DNA from: Hamadaea sp013361475
GTDB lineage: Bacteria; Actinomycetota; Actinomycetes; Mycobacteriales; Micromonosporaceae
Reading direction: 5' to 3'
Length of the DNA stretch: 64,000 bases
NCBI RefSeq assembly: GCF_040654195.1
Contig: NZ_JBFAHM010000004.1
Span: 248,001 to 312,000 of the forward strand
Under the pieces are notes generated by a model. The model was not told where the DNA came from, did not search any database, and saw nothing but the letters and a program-made list of their open reading frames with translations. The position numbers were made by a program, and so were the translations under genes. This document shows positions 14,432-21,983 of the stretch, in pieces (position 1 is the stretch's first letter; the number at the start of each line of letters is the position of its first letter).

Positions 14432-15406
14432 CTACTGCGTTACCGCCGAGGTGTCACCGTGCTCGATCGCATGCTGCTGGCGCACCTGATTCTGCATGGC
14501 CATGCGCTCACGGCGCTTGGCTCGGGTGCTCTGACCAGGAGGGGGCGGTTCTGGCCCCAGATCCACATCAAGCTTGATCACCTTCAGGTCCTTGGAGATG
14601 GCGCGATGACGCATCCCTGTGTCGTAGGTGATCAACGTGACCTGTCGTTGGGCTAGTGGCTGGATGCTGGCCAGGCGATCGATCAGCTCGTCGTCATCGC
14701 TGGGCAGGCGGACATGACCGGGCCGGTCCAAAATGATCTCCACTGTGACTTCGCCGCGTGGAATCCGATTGTCACCTTCGCCGGAGAAGCCAGCCGCGAA
14801 TAGTCTGGCCGGTCTGCGGGGGTCCGCGACGATCCGGTCCAGGACCGCCAGCGTGTATCCGGCTCGCCACCGGATGTGAACGTCGTTCTTCTCCTTCAGT
14901 CGGTCCAGTTCATCGATGACTACCATCGGGATCAGTAGCCGGATCGGTTCAAGAGTTCCGTGGAGGATCTGCTGAAGGTCTAGTTCTTCGATCTTGTCGC
15001 CGTGAAGGAAGACGCCGGTATCCATCGCGACGAATCGTTCCCCGTCGTCCGGCCAGCGTTCGGTCTGCCGCTGAAGGTCGGAGATCAAATCGTCGAGGAT
15101 CCTGACTCGGGAATCCAGCTCCGCGTACAACAGGTTCAAGATCGCCTTGCTATGAAGCTCTCCGGCACCTAGAAGCAGCTCATAACGTCTGGTCAAAATT
15201 AGACGGTCAATGTCTCGCGGGCTTACCTGATAGGTCAGCATCGACACGGCCCGGTTGGCCCATGCCACGTACTCAGCGACACGCTGCGACGGTCCCGAGC
15301 CATCCGACGTCCCTCTATTGCGAAGATTCTGTGCGTCTGACGAAATCGCGTTGAGCGTCTGAAGCAGGTTCGCCCGGTTGGCCCCCGGGACCATGTCAAT
15401 GAACAT
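14432..15406 (-). CDS. PIN-domain nuclease-like protein (element cargo)
   Basis: A 324-residue protein. About 135 N-terminal residues are helical (NLLQTLNAISSDAQNLRNRG, ILNLLYAELDSRVRILDDLI). A PIN domain follows at about 145-285: first acidic residue in FVAMDTGVFLHG, second cluster in VVIDELDRLKEKND, last in LITYDTGMRHRA. PIN domains are Mg-dependent ribonucleases, common in toxins and defence systems. The tail is Pro/Arg-rich (PEPPPPGQSTRAKRRERM). No antitoxin-like partner is adjacent, so a classical VapBC pair is unlikely. The RNA target is unknown. ATG 15394 is an alternative start. Confidence 0.75.
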   Translation of the reverse strand: MFIDMVPGANRANLLQTLNAISSDAQNLRNRGTSDGSGPSQRVAEYVAWANRAVSMLTYQVSPRDIDRLILTRRYELLLGAGELHSKAILNLLYAELDSRVRILDDLISDLQRQTERWPDDGERFVAMDTGVFLHGDKIEELDLQQILHGTLEPIRLLIPMVVIDELDRLKEKNDVHIRWRAGYTLAVLDRIVADPRRPARLFAAGFSGEGDNRIPRGEVTVEIILDRPGHVRLPSDDDELIDRLASIQPLAQRQVTLITYDTGMRHRAISKDLKVIKLDVDLGPEPPPPGQSTRAKRRERMAMQNQVRQQHAIEHGDTSAVTQ

Positions 15407-15409
15407 CGG

Positions 15410-15437
15410 ACTATGTTCGCACCGCGGTACGGCGGTG
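15410..15437 (-). promoter_or_regulatory. Candidate promoter/operator of the PIN gene
   Basis: CACCGC-N6-GCGGTG (15420-15437) is a perfect inverted repeat immediately upstream of a CATAGT -10-like hexamer (15415-15410, minus strand). Binding there would block the PIN nuclease promoter. The rest of the 196-bp gap up to 15602 shows no gene. Confidence 0.4.
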
Positions 15438-15602
15438 TCTCAAACGGTTTCGGCCCCCGGGTCGCTCAGCGCCATGTTTGCTGAGCCACACAGCTTGCCC
15501 TCGGGTCGTCGGATACGTGCAAGCGGCCCCGCGGCCATCTGGGAAACCGGGGCGCTTGAGTTAGTGATCAAATCGCCGTGCGCGGAAAGCGCTGATGCCG
15601 TC

Positions 15603-15827
15603 CTACGCCACCTGCTCGATGCCGGAGACCTTCGCCCAGGGGACGTAGGTATTGGGCCGGCTGTTGGGCACGGTGAACGACAGGCCCTCCGGGAGCCATT
15701 CAACGTCGCCGGTGGCCGCGTCCACGACGTCGGCGTTGCCGTTGGCCGGGTTGATGTAGAAGATCCGGACGGTGACGGCGGTGGCCCACCAGGTGGGCTC
15801 CAGGAATTCGATTGTGAGCCGGGCCAT
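15603..15827 (-). CDS. Small hypothetical protein of the element
   Basis: A 74-residue protein (MARLTIEFLEPTWWATAVTV, RIFYINPANGNADVVDAATG) predicted to be mostly beta-strand. AAAGGAG lies seven bases before the ATG at 15827, a good ribosome binding site; an earlier ATG at 15833 is too close to it. Unknown function. Genes of this size near DUF6907 proteins are usual in actinobacterial integrative elements. Confidence 0.6.
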   Translation of the reverse strand: MARLTIEFLEPTWWATAVTVRIFYINPANGNADVVDAATGDVEWLPEGLSFTVPNSRPNTYVPWAKVSGIEQVA

Positions 15828-15902
15828 GATCATGCTCCTTTCGAGCGGATGGGTCAGACCTCTTAAGCCCCGACCGCGTTTGGCGGCCTGGGCTCGTACG
15901 GT

Positions 15903-16211
15903 CTACCCGGCTGCAACATCTTCAGACGTAACCAGCGCGATCGCGTCGGCCAGCTGGCCGGCCAGCCGCCGCGCCGCGTCGAGGGACAGCAGCTCGTCGC
16001 CGACGCGCACCTGCGGCGGGTGCTCGTAGATGACGCCGGATTGCTGGTCCACCAGCTCGACCAGGCGAATCGGCTCGGCCCAGATCGACCCACCCGTCTC
16101 GGTCGGGATCGGCTCAACCGCCCCGGCGCACTCCCGTAGCTCCGCCACGTCCTCGTGCACCCGGCCATGTTCAGTGACGCACCAGGGTGGGCAAGGTGGC
16201 ATGTCATTCAT
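15903..16211 (-). CDS. DUF6907-like small zinc-motif protein
   Basis: A protein of about 102 residues with the motif MPPCPPWCVTEHGRVHED, the CPPWC...H signature of small actinobacterial proteins of the DUF6907 type that are frequent on integrative elements and prophages. It is followed by a beta-rich domain with YEHPPQVRVGDELLSLDAAR. The function is unknown. ATG 16211 is chosen for the GGGGAT upstream; 16217 and 16207 are alternatives. It is the last gene before attR. Confidence 0.65.
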   Translation of the reverse strand: MNDMPPCPPWCVTEHGRVHEDVAELRECAGAVEPIPTETGGSIWAEPIRLVELVDQQSGVIYEHPPQVRVGDELLSLDAARRLAGQLADAIALVTSEDVAAG

Positions 16212-16306
16212 GATCATCCCCGTTGGTTAGTCTCGATAAACACGTGCATCGGCTTCGGTTCTGAGCGCTGTTTCCGCAGGTGAGCATGCCGCTAAATGGA
16301 TCACAG

Positions 16307-16364
16307 ACAACTGCTATTCAGACTACGCCCAGCGCAATGCGAGGCAGCTCCTCGATCTGCTGAC
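16307..16364 (+). other. attR: displaced chromosomal 3' end of the DUF72 gene
   Basis: This sequence encodes NCYSDYAQRNARQLLDLLT, with TDTD and a TGA stop following to 16378, but has no gene in front of it. It is the original 3' end of the DUF72 gene at 6486, separated from it by the 9-kb insertion. Core GACTACGCCCAG at 16321-16332. The remaining stretch to 16525 holds only the penicillin-binding-protein upstream region. Confidence 0.85.
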
Positions 16365-16525
16365 GGACACCGACTGAGCTGGGGCGGACGGCGTTCCCAC
16401 CGGGGTTCGACAGACGTCGATGATGTGATCCACGACATGCCCGCCTGGGGCCGGGCAACGCGCCGCAGTGATCTTGCGTCAAGGTGCTCAGATCACCCTC
16501 CCCCTTTGACCCCGGTGGTGCCCTT

Positions 16526-18946
16526 ATGCGCAAAGGCGATCGCAATCCCCTCATGAACGTGGTGTCGCTGCTGATCTGCGGGGTGCTCGCGGGTGTCGTG
16601 GTGGCGGCGGCGGCGTTCCCCGCGATCGCGATGTCCGGGCTGGCGGCCAAGACGGGCGCGCAGGCGTTCGCCGATCTGCCGAGCGAGCTGACGGTGAAGC
16701 GGTCGCCGCAGATGAGCAAGATCTACGCGAGCGACGGCAGGACCCTGCTGGCCTCGATCTATGACGAGAACCGCCAGGACATCGGCATGGATCAGATCCC
16801 CAAGGTGATGCAGCAGGCGATGATCGCCGCCGAGGACCACAAGTTCTACGAGCACAACGGGGTCGACGTGCAGGGCATCGCCCGCGCGTTCGTGGCGAAC
16901 AAGAACTCCGGGGAGACTCAGCAGGGCGCGTCGACGCTCACGATGCAGTATGTCCGGCTGTCGATCACGTACGCGGCCGACAACCCGAACGACGTGCTCG
17001 ACGCGGCCGAGGACACGCCGGCACGGAAGCTGCGGGAGGTCAAGTACTCGCTGGCGATCGAGAAGAAGCTGACCAAGGACCAAATCCTCGAGGGCTACCT
17101 CAACATCGCGTACTTCGGCAACCACGCCTTCGGCATCTACGCCGCGTCGCAGGTCTACTTCGGCAAGGAGCCGAAGAACCTGACCGTGGAGGAGGCGGCC
17201 TTCCTCGCCGGCCTGGTCAAGTCGCCGAGCGACTTCAACCCGATTCAGGACGACGGCTCGGTCAACGAGCAGGCGGCCGCCTACGGCAAGGGCCGGCGCG
17301 ACTGGGTCATCGACCAGATGCACGAGATCGGCGCGATCACGGCCGATCAGGCGACTCAGGCCAAGGCCAAGGAACTGAAGATCACCGGCAAGCCCGCGCC
17401 GAACGGATGTACCGCGACCGCGATCGCCAGCGCCGGCTTCTTCTGCGACTTCCTGCAGCGCTGGTGGACGAACGAACCGGCGTTCGGGGCCAACTCCTAC
17501 GAGCGCGAGCGGGCGCTGAAGACCGGCGGCTACAAGATCATCTCCTCGCTGGACGTCTCCACGCAGAACGCCGCCAAGGCGAACGTCGAGAAGTACCTCA
17601 AGACCGGCAAGAAGCACGCGCTGATGGTGGTTGCGGTCGAGCCCGGCACGGGCAAGGTCCGGTCGATGGCGGTCAACCGGAACTTCAAGATCGACGACGC
17701 CGCCAACCCGAAGAACGGCCTGTCCACCGACCCGGCCAAGGCCGCCAAGAACATCCGCGGCACCTACCCGAACACGGTGAACCCGCTGATGAGCGGCGAC
17801 CAGTACGGCTACCAGTTCGGCTCGACGTTCAAGGTCTTCACGGCGGTCGCCGCCCTCGAGAACGGCTACCCGCTCGACTACACGATCAACTCGCCGTATC
17901 AGTGGGTGTCGCCGTTCATCACCGCGCCGGGTCCGGCGAGCTGCGGCGACAAATGGTGCCCGAAGAACGCGTCGCAGTCGATGACCGGCGTCCACACGAT
18001 GTGGCAGGCGTTCGGCCGCTCGGTCAACACGTACTTCGCGCAGCTCATCGCGCGAGTCGGGCCGGCCAAGGCGGTCGAGGCGGCCAAGCAGATGGGCCTG
18101 ACCTTCCGGGGCGACCCGAACCAGCAGAACACCGACGCGTACTTCGCGGCGCACCCCGACGCGTGGGGCACCTTCACCCTCGGCGTCACCCAGAACACGC
18201 CGATGGAGATGGCCAACGCCTTCGCGACGCTGGCCGCCGACGGCACCTACTGCCAGCCGATCCCGGTCGAGTCGATCACCGACGCCAACGGCGTACAGCT
18301 GGACGCGGCGAAGCCGCGCTGCCAGAAGGTGATCGACACTGACGTGGCGCGGGCCGCGATCGACATGGCGCGCTGCCCCCTCGGTGACCGTTCGCAGCTC
18401 GGCGGCTGCGCCAACGGCGGCACCGCGCCCTACGTCCACGACATGGTCGGTAAGCCGGTGGCGGGCAAGACCGGCACCACCGACAACGACCGCACCGCCG
18501 CGATGGTGGCCACGACGCGGCAGCTGTCGGTGGCGGGCATCGTGGCCGATCCGGACTGGACGAACAACACGGTCAGCGACGCGAACCTCGGCGGGAAGGA
18601 CGCCCACCGGGACGTCGTCAACCCGGCGGTCGCCGACACCCTGCACGACGGGATGAAAGGCAAGCCGTCGCAGCAGTTCGGCAAGCCGGACAGCACGAAG
18701 ATCGTGCACGGGACGAAGACGTCGATCCCCAGCGTCACCTGCAAGACGGTGAGCGAGGCGACGACCCTTCTGCGGAACAAGGGCTTCACCGTGACGATCG
18801 AGTCCCGCGAGGTGAACTCCACCTGCCCGAAGGGCACCGTCGCCGGGACGTCGCCGAGCGGCTCGACGAGCAAGGGCAGCACCGTGTCCATCCAGGTCAG
18901 CAACGGTCAGGGCGGCGGACAGAGCCCGCCGCCCGCCGGCGGTTAG
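16526..18946 (+). CDS. Class A penicillin-binding protein with PASTA domain
   Basis: An 806-residue bifunctional peptidoglycan synthase. A short cytoplasmic tail and TM (LLICGVLAGVVVAAAAFPAI) are followed by the glycosyltransferase domain with the catalytic Glu near residue 103 (AAEDHKFYEHNGVD, QGASTLTMQYVR). The transpeptidase domain has SxxK at about 432 (GSTFKVFTA), SxN near 499 (SVNTYF) and KTGT near 647 (GKTGTTDN). One PASTA domain lies at about 732-795 (IPSVTCKTVSEATTLLRNKG) and a Gly/Pro tail closes the protein. It polymerises and cross-links lipid II at the outer membrane face. The start is ATG 16526 (MRKGDRNPLM). The gene lies just outside attR and ends overlapping the convergent anti-sigma gene by four bases. 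Confidence 0.95.
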   Translation: MRKGDRNPLMNVVSLLICGVLAGVVVAAAAFPAIAMSGLAAKTGAQAFADLPSELTVKRSPQMSKIYASDGRTLLASIYDENRQDIGMDQIPKVMQQAMIAAEDHKFYEHNGVDVQGIARAFVANKNSGETQQGASTLTMQYVRLSITYAADNPNDVLDAAEDTPARKLREVKYSLAIEKKLTKDQILEGYLNIAYFGNHAFGIYAASQVYFGKEPKNLTVEEAAFLAGLVKSPSDFNPIQDDGSVNEQAAAYGKGRRDWVIDQMHEIGAITADQATQAKAKELKITGKPAPNGCTATAIASAGFFCDFLQRWWTNEPAFGANSYERERALKTGGYKIISSLDVSTQNAAKANVEKYLKTGKKHALMVVAVEPGTGKVRSMAVNRNFKIDDAANPKNGLSTDPAKAAKNIRGTYPNTVNPLMSGDQYGYQFGSTFKVFTAVAALENGYPLDYTINSPYQWVSPFITAPGPASCGDKWCPKNASQSMTGVHTMWQAFGRSVNTYFAQLIARVGPAKAVEAAKQMGLTFRGDPNQQNTDAYFAAHPDAWGTFTLGVTQNTPMEMANAFATLAADGTYCQPIPVESITDANGVQLDAAKPRCQKVIDTDVARAAIDMARCPLGDRSQLGGCANGGTAPYVHDMVGKPVAGKTGTTDNDRTAAMVATTRQLSVAGIVADPDWTNNTVSDANLGGKDAHRDVVNPAVADTLHDGMKGKPSQQFGKPDSTKIVHGTKTSIPSVTCKTVSEATTLLRNKGFTVTIESREVNSTCPKGTVAGTSPSGSTSKGSTVSIQVSNGQGGGQSPPPAGG

Positions 18947-20301
18947 AGGGCGGACCAGCCGGGCGTCGCCGCGACCGCCGGCGGCGCCTCGATCCGCGTA
19001 CGCCCGACGACCCGCCCGTCGCGGTCCAGCGCCTCGTACGCCACGGCGGACGGGTCGGCGACTGTCAGCACCGCCGCGTCGTCGGCGACGGGGGCCTCCG
19101 CGACGGTGGAGTCGCCGACGACGGCCCGCACCGAGACCGCACCCTCGGGCGCGATCACCAGTACGCCGGAGCTCTCCGACTCGAACCGCACGGCGACTGT
19201 CGCATGGGGATCGGCGGGGTTCTCCGAGCTGAAGAAGCCGTTCCCGAGACCCTGCTGGTCGTCGTCGTAGCGGATGCTGACCTCGCCGTACCAGCCGCCG
19301 AAGGCGTGCGGCGCCGCCGCCACCGTCGTGATCCCCCGGCGTCCCTTCGCCTCACCGTCGGGCCAGGCGACCCGGCCGCCCCAGACGAGCCGCGGCATAC
19401 CGCTGAGCAGCACACCGCCGTTACGGACGGACGTCAGCGTCTCCTGGGCGTACCTGCGGTCCGGCGTGCCCCGGGCCGTCAGCATCTCCTGGTCGACCAC
19501 CTTGGTCGTCACCGACAGGACGCCGGTGTCGTAGGGCGCGGGCATCTGCTCGCGCAGCACCCCGCCACACTCCACCCGCCACCATTCGGGCCGGGCGGAG
19601 GCGGCGTCGCGCGTCAGGAAGGAGCCGGTCGGCTCGGCCTGCCACCGGTTCAGCTCCGGCCACGCCGCCGAGGACACGGTGCAGCCCGCCGGGGCCAGCG
19701 CCACCGTCGCCGTCATCGTGCCGACGTCGGACAGCTCCACGTGATAGAAGGGCTCGAGGCCGTCCCCGTAACCACGCAGCGCCTCCATGCGGGTCAGCGT
19801 CGCGGCGTCGGAACCCCGGGGCGCCACGAAGGTGGCCGAGGCGTGGGTCCACGACGACGGCGAAGGATCGGTCAGCGCCAGTGCGACGATCGCGATGCGC
19901 CACGGGCCGACGTCGTCGACGTACAGCACCTTCTCTTGGCGTACCGAATATTTGCCGAGGTAGAGCCCGGCTCGGCGCCGTTCCCCGACCAGCTGGGCCA
20001 CCGCGGCGACGTAACCTGGGTCCGCGAGCGCGACCTTGCCGCGGACCGGCGTGTCCGCGAGCCGTTGTTCCCAGACCCGGACCGCGTCGAAGCCGGTGGC
20101 GGGCGGCGGCTCCGGCGCGCGCCCCGGCGCGACGGCCCCAGCCACCGCCAACGCCCCCGCGACCGTGGTCGCGACGACGGCGGTCCGGCGTCGGCGTGAC
20201 CGGCGGTGACGCACGCGGATCCGGCCGTACGGGTCGTGTTCCGGGCGGACTTCGTCGGCCAGGTCGCGCAGAGCGCGGCCGACCATCTCGTCGACGCTCA
20301 C
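18943..20301 (-). CDS. Membrane protein encoded with the ECF sigma factor (candidate anti-sigma factor)
   Basis: A 452-residue single-pass membrane protein. The short N-terminal cytoplasmic part (VDEMVGRALRDLADEVRPEH) and basic stretch HRRSRRRR precede TM about 38-58 (TAVVATTVAGALAVAGAV). A large extracytoplasmic domain follows, with no recognised catalytic motif. The GTG start overlaps the sigma stop (GTGA), with AAAGGA eight bases upstream, so the two are translated together. Being co-encoded and membrane-bound, it is a probable sensor/regulator of the sigma factor, though it lacks the HxxxCxxC zinc anti-sigma motif. Confidence 0.75.
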   Translation of the reverse strand: MSVDEMVGRALRDLADEVRPEHDPYGRIRVRHRRSRRRRTAVVATTVAGALAVAGAVAPGRAPEPPPATGFDAVRVWEQRLADTPVRGKVALADPGYVAAVAQLVGERRRAGLYLGKYSVRQEKVLYVDDVGPWRIAIVALALTDPSPSSWTHASATFVAPRGSDAATLTRMEALRGYGDGLEPFYHVELSDVGTMTATVALAPAGCTVSSAAWPELNRWQAEPTGSFLTRDAASARPEWWRVECGGVLREQMPAPYDTGVLSVTTKVVDQEMLTARGTPDRRYAQETLTSVRNGGVLLSGMPRLVWGGRVAWPDGEAKGRRGITTVAAAPHAFGGWYGEVSIRYDDDQQGLGNGFFSSENPADPHATVAVRFESESSGVLVIAPEGAVSVRAVVGDSTVAEAPVADDAAVLTVADPSAVAYEALDRDGRVVGRTRIEAPPAVAATPGWSAL

Positions 20302-20792
20302 AGCGGCATCCTTTCCAGATCGACCGGGTCGAGGACGGCCCGCAGCCGGGCCAGTCCGCGGCTGGCGTGACTCTTGACGTTGCCCAGGGAACAGCCCAGC
20401 GCCGCGGCCACCTCGGCCTCGGACATGTCGCTCAGATAGCGCAGGACGACCACCGCCCGGGTACGCGGCGGCAGCGACCGCAGCGCGTCCCGCACCGCGT
20501 GACGCTGCGTGACAGCGTCGGCGGTGTCGGCGAACGCCGTGTCCGGAGGCGAGGCGGTCACCAGCTCCCGTCGCCGGACCCGACGCCAGACGCTGATGTG
20601 CTGATTCACCATGACCCGGCGGACGTAGGGCATGGGCTCCTCCACCCGCGACCACGCCCGCATGGTGCGGACCAGCGCGTTCTGGACCAGATCCTCGGCC
20701 TCGTGCGCCGAGCCGGTGAGCAGGTACGCGATCCGCAACAGCTCGACGTAGCGAGCCTCCACGAATTCGCGGAACCCGTCCTCACCCGGCAT
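20298..20792 (-). CDS. SigE-family ECF RNA polymerase sigma factor
   Basis: A 164-residue extracytoplasmic-function sigma factor. Region 2 is at about 5-75 (FREFVEARYVELLRIAYLLT, AEDLVQNALVRTMRAWSRV, PYVRRVMVNQHISVWRR); region 4 at about 105-155 (LRSLPPRTRAVVVLRYLSDM, SEAEVAAALGCSLGNVKSHA). It directs RNA polymerase to an extracytoplasmic stress regulon. ATG 20792 follows GGGGGAG. The upstream 100 bp contain TGACAC-N6-GTGTCA and a CCTTCGGC/GCCGAAGG pair that may take part in autoregulation. Confidence 0.93.
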   Translation of the reverse strand: MPGEDGFREFVEARYVELLRIAYLLTGSAHEAEDLVQNALVRTMRAWSRVEEPMPYVRRVMVNQHISVWRRVRRRELVTASPPDTAFADTADAVTQRHAVRDALRSLPPRTRAVVVLRYLSDMSEAEVAAALGCSLGNVKSHASRGLARLRAVLDPVDLERMPL

Positions 20793-20840
20793 CGGCGTGC
20801 TCCCCCTTCGGCAAGTGCCGGGCGCGGCCGCTCGGCTACC

Positions 20841-20858
20841 TGACACGACCCGGTGTCA
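20841..20858. promoter_or_regulatory. Inverted repeat upstream of the sigma factor gene
   Basis: TGACAC (20841-20846) and GTGTCA (20853-20858) form a perfect 6-bp dyad with a 6-bp centre, 50 bp before the sigma start and 33 bp after the transporter stop. It could be an operator for the sigma/anti-sigma operon or part of a terminator. Confidence 0.35.
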
Positions 20859-20890
20859 CCGCCGAAGGTTGTGTCCAGGGGCCAAGATCT

Positions 20891-21589
20891 TCACACGGCC
20901 ACCTTCGCCGGGGCGAGCGGGGCGACCGCCGCCCGCGACGTACGCAGCCAGACGGAGAACCCGTAGGCCACCAGTCCCCCGTAGACCACGTAGAGGACCG
21001 CCGACGGATAGAAGTGCGACTTGATCAGCAGCGGTACGCCGACCGCGTCGACGGCCAGCCAGGCGAGCCAGAAGTCGTTCCAGCCCCGCGCCATGGCGTA
21101 CGTGGCGACCATGGAGCCGACGAAGATCCAGGCGTCGCACCAGAAGTACCACCGTGGAGCCGGCCAGCCCGCCCCGAATCCGACGAAGACCTGCTGGACG
21201 ACGGCGACCGCGATCACCCAGAAGGCGACCAGGGCCAGCCGCTCGCGAGCGGTCGCCCAGCGGGGGGTGATCGCCGGGCCGGTGGCGCCGCGACCGCGCG
21301 ACACGCTGTACCACCGCCACCAGCCGTAGACGCTGGTGACGATGAAGAAGATCTGCCGGCCGGCCTGGCCGAACAGGGTCATCGCCTGCGGATTGTCGAA
21401 GGCGACGCCGAAGAACACGGTGAACAGCAGGAGATTTCCGGCGATGCCGACCGGCCAAGCCCAGACCCGGCGGCGCAGGCCGCCGATCGCCGAGGCGAAG
21501 CCGAACGCGTTGCCGATGACCTCGCGCCACAGGATGTGCTGGCCGAAGACGGCCAGCTGGGCGTCGAACAGGTCGTGCAGAACACTCAT
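20891..21589 (-). CDS. ribM: PnuC-family vitamin transporter, probably riboflavin (RibM/PnuX type)
   Basis: A 232-residue PnuC-fold membrane protein with about seven transmembrane segments (VIGNAFGFASAIGGLRRRVW, WPVGIAGNLLLFTVFFGVAF, IFFIVTSVYGWWRWYS, WVIAVAVVQQVFVGFGAG, KSHFYPSAVLYVVYGGLVAYG). PnuC itself imports nicotinamide riboside, but the gene is preceded by a clear FMN riboswitch, which identifies it as a member of the actinobacterial riboflavin-uptake branch (RibM/PnuX). ATG 21589 has AAGGGA eight bases upstream. High FMN is expected to shut it off. Confidence 0.88.
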   Translation of the reverse strand: MSVLHDLFDAQLAVFGQHILWREVIGNAFGFASAIGGLRRRVWAWPVGIAGNLLLFTVFFGVAFDNPQAMTLFGQAGRQIFFIVTSVYGWWRWYSVSRGRGATGPAITPRWATARERLALVAFWVIAVAVVQQVFVGFGAGWPAPRWYFWCDAWIFVGSMVATYAMARGWNDFWLAWLAVDAVGVPLLIKSHFYPSAVLYVVYGGLVAYGFSVWLRTSRAAVAPLAPAKVAV

Positions 21590-21593
21590 CACA

Positions 21594-21616
21594 GGGTCCC
21601 TTTCCACTATGGACCC
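21594..21616 (-). promoter_or_regulatory. Riboswitch expression-platform hairpin
   Basis: On the minus strand GGGTCC and GGACCC pair around a 10-nt loop; the downstream arm and adjoining loop contain the AAAGGGA ribosome binding site of ribM. This suggests translational rather than terminator-type control by the upstream FMN aptamer. A second hairpin (GTCAGCC/GGCTGAC) lies between aptamer and platform and could act as the anti-sequestering partner. Confidence 0.5.
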
Positions 21617-21665
21617 CGGGGGACGCGAGACGACGGCGTCAGCCCACGGCTGACCCCGTACGTCG

Positions 21666-21790
21666 CGTGCTGCCTCCCGTCCGGACTTTCACCGTCGGTC
21701 CCGGAGTTTCACCGGGTCAACCGGCCGCTGGCTGCGGCCGGGTCGCGGACTGTCACCGCCGGTTCGGACTTTCACCGACCCCGGAGCACG
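21666..21790 (-). ncRNA. FMN riboswitch (RFN element)
   Basis: Reading the minus strand, CGTGCT (21790-21785) and AGCACG (21671-21666) form P1. The conserved RFN blocks lie between them in order: GGGGTCGGTGAAAGTCCG, ACCGGCGGTGACAGTCCGCG, a variable GC-rich arm, then CGGTGAAACTCCGGGACCG and ACGGTGAAAGTCCGGACGGG. This is a full match to the FMN aptamer. It lies 76 bases before the ribM start and controls it. Confidence 0.95.
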
Positions 21791-21902
21791 TCTGTCGCGC
21801 AGTATCACACTTGTGCGGCTCGCTCCCTAGGGTGCCGGTCACACACTTCGCTGGGCTGATTCGCAGACGGCGGCTTCGCGTACGTGACCCGGGCTGTGCG
21901 CC

Positions 21903-21961
21903 CGTTATCCGGGATAACGCCGCCTGGAACACTGTGCGAGACCGCGTTATGCCGGATTACG
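21903..21961. repeat. Twin palindromes CGTTAT-N5-ATAACG, 42 bp apart (locus A)
   Basis: CGTTATCCGGGATAACG (21903-21919) is a perfect palindrome around a single centre base. A second copy with one mismatch, CGTTATGCCGGATTACG, lies at 21945-21961, exactly 42 bp on. The pair fills the space between the RraA-like stop and the ribM upstream region. The same pair at the same spacing occurs at 35388-35446. Nothing else is seen between 21808 and 21983. Confidence 0.75.
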
Positions 21962-21983
21962 CAGGTCGCGAAGAACCCGCTCG

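Larger units (their letters stand above)
7305..16332. mobile_element. Integrated ~9.0-kb satellite-like element
   Basis: The element is bounded by the shared att core GACTACGCCCAG at both ends and has a tyrosine integrase at the left end. It contains the integrase, a zinc-ribbon protein, six overlapping small genes on the plus strand including an HTH replication-like protein and an RHH-like protein, an HK97-type capsid gene with its own leader and terminator, then five minus-strand genes (membrane-anchored protein, Abi-like protein, PIN nuclease, two small proteins). There is no portal, terminase, protease or tail gene, so it cannot form virions alone. The content resembles small capsid-carrying prophage-like elements of actinobacteria such as phiRv1/phiRv2 and phage satellites. 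No serine recombinase, relaxase or FtsK-type translocase is present, which argues against an ICE. Confidence 0.85.

Noticed and set aside
14432..15406. VapC toxin of a toxin-antitoxin pair
   Set aside because: The protein is more than twice VapC length with a large helical N-terminal part, and no small antitoxin gene precedes or overlaps it.
7305..16332. Conjugative AICE of the pSAM2 type
   Set aside because: There is no FtsK/Tra translocase and no RepSA-type initiator; the capsid gene points to a phage-derived element instead.
16493..18709. 738-codon minus-strand open frame antisense to the penicillin-binding protein
   Set aside because: The plus strand carries all catalytic motifs of a class A PBP; the antisense frame is low-complexity Arg/Val/Leu sequence with no family.
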